DNA from: Arion vulgaris
Lineage: Eukaryota; Mollusca; Gastropoda; Stylommatophora; Arionidae
Direction: 5' to 3'
Assembly (NCBI GenBank): GCA_020796225.1
Contig: CM036756.1
Span: 44,602,898-44,666,897, forward strand
DNA length: 64,000 nucleotides
Made by a program: the position numbers and the translations under genes
Notes under the pieces: generated by a model
What the model was told of the DNA's origin: nothing
The model's database searches: none
What the model saw: only the letters and a program-made list of their open reading frames with translations
Shown here: positions 1 through 12,000 of the stretch, in pieces
Layout: each line of letters starts with the position of its first letter
How positions within the stretch are numbered: the stretch's first letter is position 1

Positions 1-3000
1 ACTAAGATATGGAACTGATACTACGTGGACATGGCGACTAAGATATGGAACTGATACTAGCTACATGTATAGATTCAAGACATGGAACTGATACCAGCGA
101 TACGTATGACCAAGATGCGGAACCGGTACCAGCGACATGGCAGACCAAGATATGGAACTGATGTGACACGACATGCAAGGACGAAGACATGGAACCGGGC
201 AATTTCAGCGACACGTATAGACTATGATATGGAACTGGTACTGAAGTGGACATGTATGACCAAGATATGGAACTGATACTAGTGACATGTAGACTAAGAT
301 ATGGAACTGGTACTGAAGACATGTATAGACTTAAGATATGAACTGATACTTGAAGTATATGTGTAGACTAAGATATGGAACTGGTACTAGTGACATGTAT
401 AGACTAAGATATGGACTGGTAATGTGCTGACATGTATAGACTTAAGATATGGAACTGCGTCAAAGATATGCATAGACTAGATATGGAACTGATACTATGA
501 TAATGTGCAGATCAAGATATGGAACTGGTACTAAAGGACATGTATGTACTAAGATATGGAACTGGCAATGCTGACATGTATAGACTAAGATATGAACCGT
601 ACTAGTGACATGTGTAGACTAAGATATGGAACCGGTACTAGTGACATGTATAGACTAAGATATGGAACTGGTACTCAGTGACATGGAAGTAGACCAAGAT
701 ATGGAACCGGCACTAGCGACATGTACACTAAGATATGAACCATACCAGCGACATGTATAAAGACCAAGATATGAACTGATACTAGCGACATGTATAGACC
801 AAGATATGAACTGATGCCACTAAAGCTTACAAGAGACTAAGATATGGAATCAGTACTCATGATAAGCGTATAGATCAAGATATGAACTGGTACTAGTGAC
901 ATGTATAGACTAAGATAAGGAACTGATACTAGCGACATGTATAGACTAAGATATGGAACCGGTACTAGTGACATGTATAGACTAAGATAAGGGAAACTGG
1001 ATACTAGCGACAGGTATAGACTAAGATATGGAACTGATACTAGCGACATGTATAGACTAAGATATGGAACTGGTGACTAGCGAGCTACGTATAGATTCAA
1101 GATATGGTACCGGTACTAGCGACATGTATAGACTAAGATATGGAACTGATACTAGCGACATGTATAGACTAAGACATGGAACTGATACTATACATGTATA
1201 GACCAAGTTATGAACCGATACCAGCGACATGCATAGACTAAGATATGAACCGATACTAGCGACATGTATATCAAGATATGGAACTGGTACTAGCGATATG
1301 TAGCAGACTAAGATATGGAACTGATACTAGCGACATGTATAGACTAAGATATGGAACTGATACTAGCATATGTATAGACTAAAGATATGGAAATTGAAAA
1401 TTAAAGGATATGTATAGACTAAGATATGGAACTGATACTAGCGACATGTATAGACTAAGATATGAACTGATACTAGCGACATGTATAGACTAAGGATATG
1501 GAACTGATACTAGCGACATGTATAGATCAAGATATGGAACTGGTACTTAGCGACATGTATAGACTAAGATATGGAACTACCATGACATGTATAGACTAAG
1601 ATATGGAACTGATACTAGCGACATGCATAGACTAAGATATGAACTGATACTGAAGGGACATGTGTAGACTAAGATACGGGAACTGATAATTAGCGATGTA
1701 TAGACTCAAGACATGAACCATAACAGCGACATGTATATAGACTAAGGATATGGGAACTGATACTAATGACATGTATAGACTAAGATATGGAACTGATATT
1801 CAGCGGGACATGTATAGACTAAGATAAGTGGAACTGATACTACATGTATAGACTAAGATATGGAACTGATACGCTGATAAGCACAGACTCATGAGCATGG
1901 AACTGGCACTAGCGACATGTATATGATTCAAGACATGGAACTGATACTTTAAAGGACATGTATAGACTAAGATATTGAACTGATACTAGCGACATGTATA
2001 GACTAAGATATGAACTGATACTAATATTGCCGACAGATTCAAGATATGGAACTGGTACTAGTGACATGTATAGACCAAGATATGAAACTGATAATTAGCG
2101 ACATGTATAGACTAAGATACGAACCGATACTAGCGACATGTATAGACCAAGATATGGAACTCAGTACTAGCGAAGGCATAGACTAAGATATGGAACTGAT
2201 ACTAACGACATGTATAGATCAGATATGAACCGATACTAGCGACATGTATAGACTAAGATATGGAACTGGTACTAGCGACATGTATGATTCAAGACATGGA
2301 ACTGATGGTCACGACATGTATAGACCAAGATATGGAACCGATACTAACACATGTATAGACTAAGATATGGAACTGGTACTAGCGACATGTATAGACTAAG
2401 ATATGGAACTGGTACTAGCGATGTATAGACTAAGATGTGAACTGGTACTAGTGACATGTATAGACTCAAGATACTTGGAACTGGTACCATGACATGTATA
2501 GACTAAGATATGGAACTGGTACTAGCGACATGTATAGACCAAGATATGGAACTGATACTAGCGATGAATGTATGATCAAGATATGGAACTGGTACTACGA
2601 TATGGTATGGATCAAGATATGGAACTGTAATGAAGTGATGTATAGACTAAGATATGGAACTGGTACTAGCGATACGTATAGACCTAAGACATGGGAACTG
2701 ATACTAGCGACATGTATAGACTAAAGATATGAACTGGTACTAGCGACATGTATATCAAGATATGGAACTGGTACAGCGACATGTATAGACTAAGATATGG
2801 AACTGATACTAAAGACATGTATAGACTAAGATATGGAACTTTCATTACTAAAGGGACATGTAAAGACTAAGATAGTGGAACTGGTACTAGCGACATGTAT
2901 AGACTAAGATATGGAACTGGTACTAGCGACATGTATAGACTAAGATATGGAACTGATACTAGCGACATGTATAGACTGGGGATATGGAACTTGGCACTAG

Positions 3001-4035
3001 CGACATGTATAGACTAAGATAAGGAACTGATACTTCAGCTAGACATGTATAGACCTAGATAAGGAACTGATACTAGCGACATGTATAGACTAAGACATGG
3101 AACCTGGTAATTAGCGACATGTATAGACCAAGATATGGAACCGATACTAGTGATATGCATAGACTAAGATATGGAACTGGTACTAGCGACATGCATAGAC
3201 TAAGATATGGAACTGATAACAGCGACATGTATAGACTAAAGATATGGAACTGATACTAGCGACATGGCGGTATTCAAGATATGGAACTGGTACTAGTGAG
3301 ATGTATAGACCAAGATATGGAACCGGTACTAGCGACATGCATAGACCAAGATATGGTACTGGCATAGCGACATGTATAGACTAAGATATGGAACTGGTAC
3401 TATGACATGTATAGACTAAGTATAAGTGGAACCGGTACTAGTGACATGTATAGACTAAGATATGGAACTGATACTTAGCGACATGTATATAGACCAAGAT
3501 ATGGAACTGATACTAGCGACATGTATAGACTAAGATATGGAACTGGCAATTAGCGACATGTATAGACTAAGATATGGAACTGATACTTAAGCGACAGCGT
3601 ATAGACTAAGATATGGAACTGATACTAGCGACATGTAGACTAAGATATGGAACTGATACTACGACATGTATAGACTAAGATATTGGAAACGATACAGTGG
3701 GACATGGCGACTAAGATATGGAACCGGTACCAGCGACATGTATAGACTAAGATATGGAACTGATAATAAAGGACATGACACTAAGATATGGAACTAATAC
3801 TAGCGACATGTAAAGACTAAGATATGGAACTGGTACTAGCGATATGTATAGACTAAGATATGGAACTGGTACTAGCGACATGTGTATAGACTAAGATAAG
3901 GAACTGGTACTAGCGAAATGGCAGACTAAGATATGGAACTGATACTTCAGTGGGACATGCATAGACTACATATGAAACCGATACTAGCGACATGTATAGA
4001 CTAAGATATGGAACTGGTACTAGCGATACTGGAAC
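1..4035 (-). repeat. 36-bp satellite array, left block
   Basis: About 112 tandem units of 36 bp. Two adjacent pieces of the unit are AAGATATGGAACTGATACTA and GCGACATGTATAGACT. Common variants are GATACT or GGTACT, and GCGAC or GTGAC. The array is already running at base 1, so its true length is unknown. Many units differ from 36 bp by one to three bases, more than in the right-hand block. Because 36 is divisible by three and some frames lack stops, it yields spurious repetitive peptides on both strands. Strand is given relative to the larger block at 9,029-27,992, which is its reverse complement. Confidence 0.97.
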
Positions 4036-4074
4036 TGGTATCGGTAATAAAGGGTCCCATGCCCGAAAGTCCTA

Positions 4075-4088
4075 ACGCCATCTACTGA
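4075..4088 (-). promoter_or_regulatory. CTCF-like motif at arm end (copy 1)
   Basis: On the minus strand this reads TCAGTAGATGGCGT. It matches the published animal CTCF core CCASYAGRKGGC at 11 of 12 positions, with T for the first C. It lies about 40 bp inside the junction with the 36-bp satellite. Factor binding is inference only. Confidence 0.35.
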
Positions 4089-4639
4089 ACGTAATACATA
4101 TATTTTCCTTTAATATCACGTCTTGACTAAATTTATGGATGGCTTGTTTTCCTTATCACAAGTGTCCCTTGCCATTCAGGCGAACCTTACTCAGACTTTA
4201 GATGTACTTGTAATTTAGATTCCTGCTGCAGTTGATCAGAATCTCATGTAGTTCACTCAAAATTAAGTGTGCACACGCACATGTTTTGCAATGTTACCTT
4301 TCTAATCGCAGAATGTCCACGGAATGTGTTCACTAGCGAAGAGTGCTACTAACTTGACTAATGGCGACGCCAGAAATAAAATACCTATAGATAGATGTGT
4401 GCCATTGTTCATTATTACCTGCAAGAACAGTGACACTAAAAGCTAAAATGTGTATGGAAGAGCAAGAAAATAGAGACACACATGGAGGACTATACTATGA
4501 AGAATCACTGACATGGAATACTGTGAGAAAGCCTGCAAAAGATAGATAAGGGAATATCTTTGTAGAAGCACTGCTACTACAAAACATAATGATAATTAAC
4601 TACTTAACTGTTACATATAAACGAAACAAGACAATGATA

Positions 4640-5790
4640 CAAAGAGATTATGTTATAGTCATAGAACAAGACAATGATACAGAGATTATGTTATATCTAT
4701 AGAAATAAGACAATGATACAAAGAGATTGTGTTATAGTCATAGAAATAAGCATATGATACAAAGAGATTGTGTTATAGTCATAGATATAAGACAATGATA
4801 CAAAGAGATTGTGTTATAGTCATAGAAAATAAGACAATGATACAAAGAGATTGTGTTATAAATATAGAAACAAGACAATGATACAAAGAGATTGTGTTAT
4901 AGTCATAAAATAGACAATGATACAAAGAGATTATACAGGCCATAGAAATAAGATAAATGATACAAAGAGATTATGTTATAGTCATAGAAACAAGACAATG
5001 ATACAAAGAGATTGTAAGCAGAAGCCAGAAACAAGACAATGATACAAAGAGATTATGGGCAGAAGCCATAGAAATAAGACAAAGATACAAAAGAGATTGG
5101 GGCATAGCCATAGAAATAAGACAATGATACAAAGAGATTGGTGTTATAATCATAGAAATAAGACAATGATACAAAGAGATTGTGTTATAGTCATAGAAAT
5201 AAGACAATGATAAAAGAGATTTTTAAAGATAAATACAGAAACAAGACAATGATACAAAGAGATTATAAGTTATAGTCATAGAAATAAGACAACATACAAA
5301 GAGATTGTGTTATAGTCATAGAAGACAATGATTAAAGAGAGATTATGTTATAGTCATAGAAATAAGATAATGATGATGCAGATTGTGTTATGTTGGCAAA
5401 CAAAGATACGATACAGCAGACATGTTATAGCTTCAGAAATAAGCAATGACAAAGAGATTGTGCCAGCAGTCATAAATAAAGAATAATGATACAAAAGAGA
5501 TTATGCTTATAGTCATAGAAACAAGATAATGATACAAAGAGACATGTTATAGTCATAGCAAGATAATGATACAAAAGAGATTGAAAGCTGGCAGTAATAG
5601 AAATATGAGACGATAAAGAGATTATGCCATAGTCGGCTGAAATAAGACAATGCGATGTCATAGAAACAGATATAAAGAGATTGTTATGCCAGAAATAGCT
5701 AATAATGATATAAAGAGATTGCGTTATAGTCATAGAAACACATTAGTCGACAGCAAAGAGATTGTGTTATAGCCACAGAAACAAGACAGT
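4640..5790 (-). repeat. 41-bp minisatellite, left arm
   Basis: Roughly 27 tandem units of about 41 bp. Typical pieces are GACAATGATACAAAGAGATT and TATGTTATAGTCATAGAAA. Units vary in length through small indels and internal losses. It is the inverted counterpart of the array at 7,245-8,425. Short repetitive ORFs here are artefacts of the repeat. Confidence 0.93.
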
Positions 5791-6411
5791 GATATACAAG
5801 ACAGTAGGAGAAATAGAGAGACACTATTAGCATATTTTACTGTGAATGAATAAACGAACAAACAAAAAATATTTGAAAACAATATATTTTAAAAAAGCAG
5901 ACGTACTAGATATGGATCAGAAATCATTCAAGAATGACTGAAACGATCACAATAAATAGAAATTGCATGGAAATAGCGATACAGTCAGAGATGAGCACGT
6001 TTAATTAGGAAAGACAATACCTAACTTGAATAAAGTAACTCATCGTTTCATTAACGTCCCATTACCGTAGGTGTTTTCTTTCTTACTGAGAGTAAAAAAA
6101 GAGAACAAAAAATGGCAGTTATATTATGAAGTATTCATGATTAAAATAAAGAATACAATTACAGAGCTGAAATATATGAAGTTCAGATGAAGATGCCGGT
6201 AGATTGAATATACATCTTTAGACATCAAACAGGATATATTGTATATCGAGAGTCATCCCCGACGGCTTCCTATATTCTAACTAGATTGGATATTCTACTA
6301 CAGTATAGAGCAGTATAATACAAATAAGAAAAATTGAAATATTTTGAACATATAAAAAGAGCATGGAAGGACTGAGAAAGGAGGTATACTCTGAGCAAAG
6401 AGAAGAAAGGA

Positions 6412-6640
6412 TATACATTTCTGCAGATGGGCTGCAGGGGATATTTTACACGAGCACTGATTTATCATCCTCATCAGCAAATAGCTTGTCCTGAGTGCAG
6501 AACTCTTCCCACCCCAACAGTCCTCCGGAATTTATCTCTCACAGGACAGATGTCTTGCCTCTCTGCAGCCGTTTAAAACCATCAGTTACACCCTGAATCC
6601 ATCTTCTCCGTGGTCTTCCTTTTCTTCTCTTGCTGGTATG
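6412..6640. other. Asymmetric spacer at the palindrome centre
   Basis: This is the only part of the 1-28,000 structure without an inverted partner inside it. It starts at GGATATACATTTCTGCAG. It continues directly into the right arm, and the same contiguous sequence is present in the third copy from about 31,087. The palindrome therefore looks like one arm element truncated at its inner end and joined to an inverted copy, leaving a loop of about 230 bp. Confidence 0.7.
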
Positions 6641-6700
6641 CCTCCTTTCTCCAGTCCTTCATGTTCTTTATGTTCAAAATATTTCAATTTTTCTTATTTG
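6490..6700 (-). pseudogene. C-terminal fragment of RTE-like reverse transcriptase
   Basis: Minus-strand translation near 6,640-6,590 gives the basic motif GRPRRRWIQ followed by GVTDG. This is the usual C-terminal tail of RTE-like LINE polyproteins, just downstream of the conserved YLGH or YFGH motif. A stop follows within about 25 codons. No catalytic reverse-transcriptase motifs remain, so it is a dead 3' end. Related decayed sequence sits at 31,170-31,350 in the third copy. The left arm keeps only the outer part, up to about 6,411. It shows that the arm element captured, or derives from, the end of a LINE. The clade call rests on the tail alone. Confidence 0.6.
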
Positions 6701-7244
6701 TATTATACTGCTCTATACTGTAGTAGAATGTCAAATCTAGTTGGGAATATGGGAAGCCGTCAGGGATGACTCTCGATATTACAATATATCCTGTTTGATG
6801 TCTAAAGATGTATATATTCAATCTACCGGCATCTTCATCTGAACTTCATATATTTCAGCTCTGTAATTGTATTCTTTATTTTAATCATGAATACTTCACA
6901 ATATAACTGCTACATTTTTTGTTCTTTTTTACCTCAGTAAGAAAGAAAACACCTACGGTAATGGGACGTTAATGAAACAGGTGAGGGGTTAAGCTTTATT
7001 CGTTATATTGTCTTTCCCAATTAAACGTGCTCATCTCTGACTGTATCGCTTTTATTTCTGGCGCAATTTCTATTTATTGTGATCGTTTCCGGTCATTCTT
7101 GAATAGTTTCTGATCCATATCTAATTACGTCTGCTTTTTTTAAAATATATTGTTTTCAAATATTTTTGTTTGTTCGTTTATTCATTCACAGTAAAATATG
7201 CTAATAGTGTCTCTACTTTCTCCTACTGTCTTGTATATCACTGT

Positions 7245-8425
7245 CTTGTTTCATGATCATTGTCATAACACAATCTCTTTGTATCATTGTTCTATTTCTA
7301 TGACTATAACATAATCTCTTTAAAATGTCATTGTCTTATTTCTATGACTATAACATAATCTCTTTGTATCATTGTCTTGTTTCTATGACTATAACACAAT
7401 CTCTTTGTATCATTGTCTTATTTCAATGACTATACATAATCTCTTTGCATTGTCTTGTTTCTATTACTTTCATAACACAATCTCTTTGTATCATTGTCTT
7501 ATTTCCTATGACTATAAGATAATCTCTTTTGTATCATTGTTCTGTTTCTATGACTACAATATAACTCTTTGTATCATTGTCTTATTTCTATGACTATAAC
7601 ACAACTTTGTATCATTTGTCTTATTTCTATGACTATAACATAACTTTTGTATCATTGTCTTGTTTCATGACTATACACAATCTCTTGTATCAATTGTCTT
7701 ATTTCCTATGACTATAACATAATCTCTTTGTATCATTGTCTTGTTTCTATGACTATAACACAATCTCTTTGTATCATTGTCTTATTCTCATGACTACAAC
7801 ACAACTTTGTATCATTGTCTTGTTTCATGACTATAACATAATCTCTTTGTAACATTGTTCTATTTCTATGACTATACCACAACTTTGTATCATTGTCTTA
7901 TTTCTATGATTATAACATAACTTCTTTGTATCATTGTCTTATTTCTATGACTATAACACAATCTCTTTGTATCATTGTCTTATTTCTATGACTATAACAT
8001 AATCTCTTTGTATCATTGTCTTGTTTCTATGACTATAACACAATCTCTTTGTATCATTGTCTTGTTTCTATGACTATAACATAATCTCTTTGTATCATTG
8101 TCTTATTTCTATGACTATAACATAATCTCTTTGTATCATTGTTCATTTTTATGACTTATAACACAACTTTGTATCAATATCTTGTTTCTATGATCATAAC
8201 ACAATCTCTTTGTATCATTGTCTTATTTCTATGACTATAAACACAATCTCTTTGTATCATTGTCTTAGCATTCATACTATAACACAATCTCTTGTATCAT
8301 TGTTCTATTTCATGACTATAACACAATCTCTTTGTATCATTGTCTTATTTCTATGAATATAACACAATCTCTTGTATCATTGTCTTGTTTCATGACTATA
8401 CCATAATCTTGGTATCATTGTTCTA
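7245..8425 (+). repeat. 41-bp minisatellite, right arm
   Basis: About 28 units of 41 bp. The unit pieces are AATCTCTTTGTATCATTGTC and TTATTTCTATGACTATAACA. The two main variants differ as CTTATTTC and CTTGTTTC, and as ACATAATC and ACACAATC. Several units are shortened within the ATCTCTTTG segment. Confidence 0.94.
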
Positions 8426-8982
8426 AGTTTCGTTTATATGTAACAGTTAAGTAGTTAATTATCATTATGTTTTGTGGCGCTTGATGCTTCTACAAAAGAT
8501 ATTCCATGTTTATCTATCTTTTATGAGCTTTCACAGTATTCCATGTCAGTGATTCTTCAAGTGGTGATATGTCCTCCATGTGTGTTCTATTTTCTGTTGG
8601 TTTCCATACACATTTTAGCTTTTAGTGTCACTGTTCTTGCAGGTAATAATGAACAATGTCAGCATCTATATGTCACATAAGAATTATTTTATTTATAAAC
8701 AAAGCATTATCAAGTTGGTAACACTCTTCGCTAGTGAACACATTCCGTGACATTCTGCGATTAGAGAACAACATTGCCAAACGTATGCGTGTGCATAATA
8801 ATATGGAAGCATTGCGGTGAACTACATGAGATTCTGATCCTTTACCTTGGGAATCTGAATTGCGGTGATGACTAAAAATTATAGGTTTCTGGGGATGCAA
8901 AGGCTATTTGTGATAAGGAAAACAAGCCATCACACTAAAATTTAGTCAAAGACGTGATATTAAAAGGAAAATATGGCCACGT

Positions 8983-8996
8983 TCAGTAGATGGCGT
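8983..8996 (+). promoter_or_regulatory. CTCF-like motif at arm end (copy 2)
   Basis: TCAGTAGATGGCGT matches the CTCF core at 11 of 12 positions, about 35 bp before the satellite begins. With the site at 4,075 it forms a divergent pair around the inverted arms. Confidence 0.35.
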
Positions 8997-9028
8997 TGGG
9001 ACTTTTCGGGGCATAGGACCCGCTATTA

Positions 9029-12000
9029 CCAGTACCAGTTCCAGTATCGCTAGTACCAGTTCCATATCTTAGTCTATACATGTCGCTAGTATCAGTTTCA
9101 TATCTATTCATACATGTCGCTAGTATCAGTTCCATATCTTAGTTCATTTCTGGGCTAGTACCAGTTCCATATCTTAGTCTATACATGTCGCTAGTACCAG
9201 TTCCATATCTTAGTCTAAGGCATTGTCAGTACCAGTTCCATATCTTAGTCTTTACATGTCGCTAGTATTAGTTCCATATCTTAGTCTATACATGTCGCTA
9301 GTATCAGTTCCATATCTTAGTCTATACATGTCGCTAGTACCAGTTCCATATCTTAGTCTATACATGTCACTAGTATCAGTTCCAATATCTTAGTCTATAC
9401 ATGTCGCTAGTATCAGTTCCATATCTTAGTCTATACATGTCGCTAGTATCAGTTCCATATCTTAGTCTATACATGTCGCTAGTATCAGTTCCATATCTTA
9501 GTCTATACATGTCACTACCAGTTCCATATTCAGTCTATACATGTCGCTAGGTATCAGTTCCATATCTGGCCCATGCCATGCTCTCTCTCTAAAGTAGTAT
9601 CAGTTCCCTTGTTATCTTAGTCTATACATGTCACTAGTACCGGTTCCATATCTTAGTCTACACATGTCAATGCTAGTACCAAAGTCTACATTCAGTTCAT
9701 ACATGTCGCTAGTACCAGTACCATATCTTAGTCTATACATGTCACTAGTACCAGTTCCATATCTTAGTCTAAACATGTCACTAGTACCAGTTCCATATCT
9801 TAGTCTATACATGTCGCCAGTATCAGTTCCACATTCAGTTCATACATGTCGCTAGTATCAGTTCCTGATATCTTTAGTCTATACATGTCGCTAGTACCAG
9901 TTCCATATCTTAGTCTATACATGTCACTAGTATCAGTTCCATATCTTGGTCTATACATGTCGCTGGGTACTGGTTCCATATCTTAGTCTATACATGTCAC
10001 TAGTATCAGTTCCATATCTTAGTCTATACATGACGCTAGTATCAGTTCCATATCTTAGTCTATACATGTCGCTAGTACCAGTTCCATATTCAGTCTATGC
10101 CACGTCGCTAGTATCGTTCCATATCTTAGTCTATACATGCCGCCAGTACCAGTTCCATATCTAGTTCCGCATGTCACTAAAGTACCAGTTCCATATCTTT
10201 AGTCTTTACATGTCGCTAGTATCAGTTCCACATTCTAGTTCATACATGTCGCTAGTATCAGTTCCATATCTTAGTCTATACATGTCGCTAGTACCAGTTC
10301 CATATCTTAGTCTTACAAGCATGTCAAAGTAGTACCAGTTCCACATCTTAGTCTATACATGTCAAGGTATCAGTTCCATATCTTAGTCTATACATGTCGC
10401 TAGTACCAGTTCCATATCTTGTCTATACATGTCACTAGTACCAGTTCCATATCTTAGTCTATACATGCTTCTGCTAGTACTAGTTCCATATCTAGTCTAT
10501 ACATGTCGCTAGTATCAGTTCCATATCTTTAGTCTACATGTCTGCTAGTACCAGTTCCATATCTTAGTCTATGTTAATGCTAGTACCAGTTCTGCATTCA
10601 GTTCATACATGTCACTAGTACTGCCCACATCTTAGCTCCATACATGTCGCTAGTACCAGTTCCATATCTTAGTCTAGTACATGTCGCTAGTACTGTTCCA
10701 TATCTTAGTCTATACATGTCGTTAGTATTTGAACCTGCTATCTTAGCTCATACATGTCGCTAGTATCAGTTCCATATTCAGTCTATACACAATGCCAGTA
10801 CCAGTTCCATATCTTAGTCTACATGTCGCTAGTATCAGTTCCATATCTAGTCTATACATGTCGTGTTAGTATCGGGTAGTTCCATATCTTAGTCTATACA
10901 TGTCGCCAGTACCAGTTCCATATCTTAGTTCATATGATGTCGCTAGTATCAGTTCCGTATCTTAGTCTATACATGTCGCTGGGGTATCAGTTTCATATCT
11001 TAGTCTATACATGTCACTAGTACCAGTTCCATATCTTAGTCTATACATGTCGCTATATCAGTTCCATATCTTAGTCTATACATGTCGCTATAGTATCAGT
11101 TCAATATCTAGTCTATACATGTCATTAGTATCAGTTCCATACTTTAGTCTATACATGTCACAGTACCAGTTCCATATCTTAGTCTACATGTCGCCAGTAT
11201 CAGTTCCATATCTTAGTCTATACATGTCGCTAGTATCAGTTCCATATCTTAGTCTATACATGTCGCTAGTATCAGTTCCATATCTTAGTCTATACATGTC
11301 GTTAGTATCAGTTCCATATTCCTTAGTCTATACATGACGTCGCCAGTACCAGTTCCATATCTTAGTTCATACATGTCATGGGTATCAGTTCCGGGTATCT
11401 TGTCCATACATGTCGCTAGTATCAGTTCCACATATTCCAGTCTTCTCCATATGTGGTTGATGTCGCCAGTAACAGTTCCACATTCTTGTGTCTATGGCAT
11501 GTCGCCAGTACCAGTTCCATATCTTTAGTCTACAAGCATGTCGCCAGTACCAGTTCCACATCTTAGTTCATATGTCGCTAGTATCAGTTCCATATTCCTA
11601 GTCTATACATGTCGCTAGTATCAGTTCCATATTCAGTCTATACATGTCGCTAGTATTGCCCATATCTAGTCTATACATATCGCTAGTACCAGTTCCATAT
11701 CTTAGTCTATACATGTCGCCAGTATCAGTTCCATATCTTAGTCTACATGTCGCTAGTATCAGTTCCATATCTTTAGCCTTATACATGGTCGCTAGTACCA
11801 GTTCCATATCTTAGTCTATACATGTCGCTAGTATCAGTTCCATATCTTTAGTCTATACATGTCGCTAGTATCAGTTCCATAAATTTAGTTCATAGCATGT
11901 TGCTAGTATCAGTTCATATATCTTTAGTTTATACAAGGCCTGCTTAGTATCAGTTCCATATCTTAGTCTATACATGTCATTAGTAACCGGTACCATATCT

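Larger units (their letters stand above)
4041..6411 (-). mobile_element. Left arm of giant inverted repeat (arm element copy 1)
   Basis: Reading inward, this arm holds a terminal motif with GGGTCC, a CTCF-like site, a distal segment, a 41-bp minisatellite, an AT-rich core, and part of a reverse-transcriptase C-terminus. The reverse complement recurs in the same order at 6,641-9,028 and again at 31,066-33,650. The two inner arms share variants that the third copy lacks, for example TTCAGTAG against TCCAGTAG near the end, so they are each other's closest relatives. The palindrome continues past the arm end into the 36-bp satellites. Exact limits depend on alignment I could only do by eye. Confidence 0.85.
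6641..9028 (+). mobile_element. Right arm of giant inverted repeat (arm element copy 2)
   Basis: This is the inverted copy of 4,041-6,411, in the same orientation as 31,066-33,650. It runs from the RT-tail fragment through an AT-rich core (about 6,700-7,200), a 41-bp minisatellite (7,245-8,425) and a distal segment beginning near CAGTTAAGTAGTTAATTATC. It ends at AGATGGCGTTGGG and GGACCCG, after which the 36-bp satellite starts at once. Parts of the distal segment, about 8,860-8,920, differ from both other copies in a way that looks like base-call noise or local decay. Confidence 0.85.

Noticed and set aside
1..4035. CRISPR-like array, since the unit length of 36 bp equals a common CRISPR repeat length
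   Set aside because: Units are directly contiguous with no spacers, and the DNA is animal nuclear.
5470..5733. Minus-strand 87-residue open frame
   Set aside because: It is a translation of the 41-bp minisatellite.
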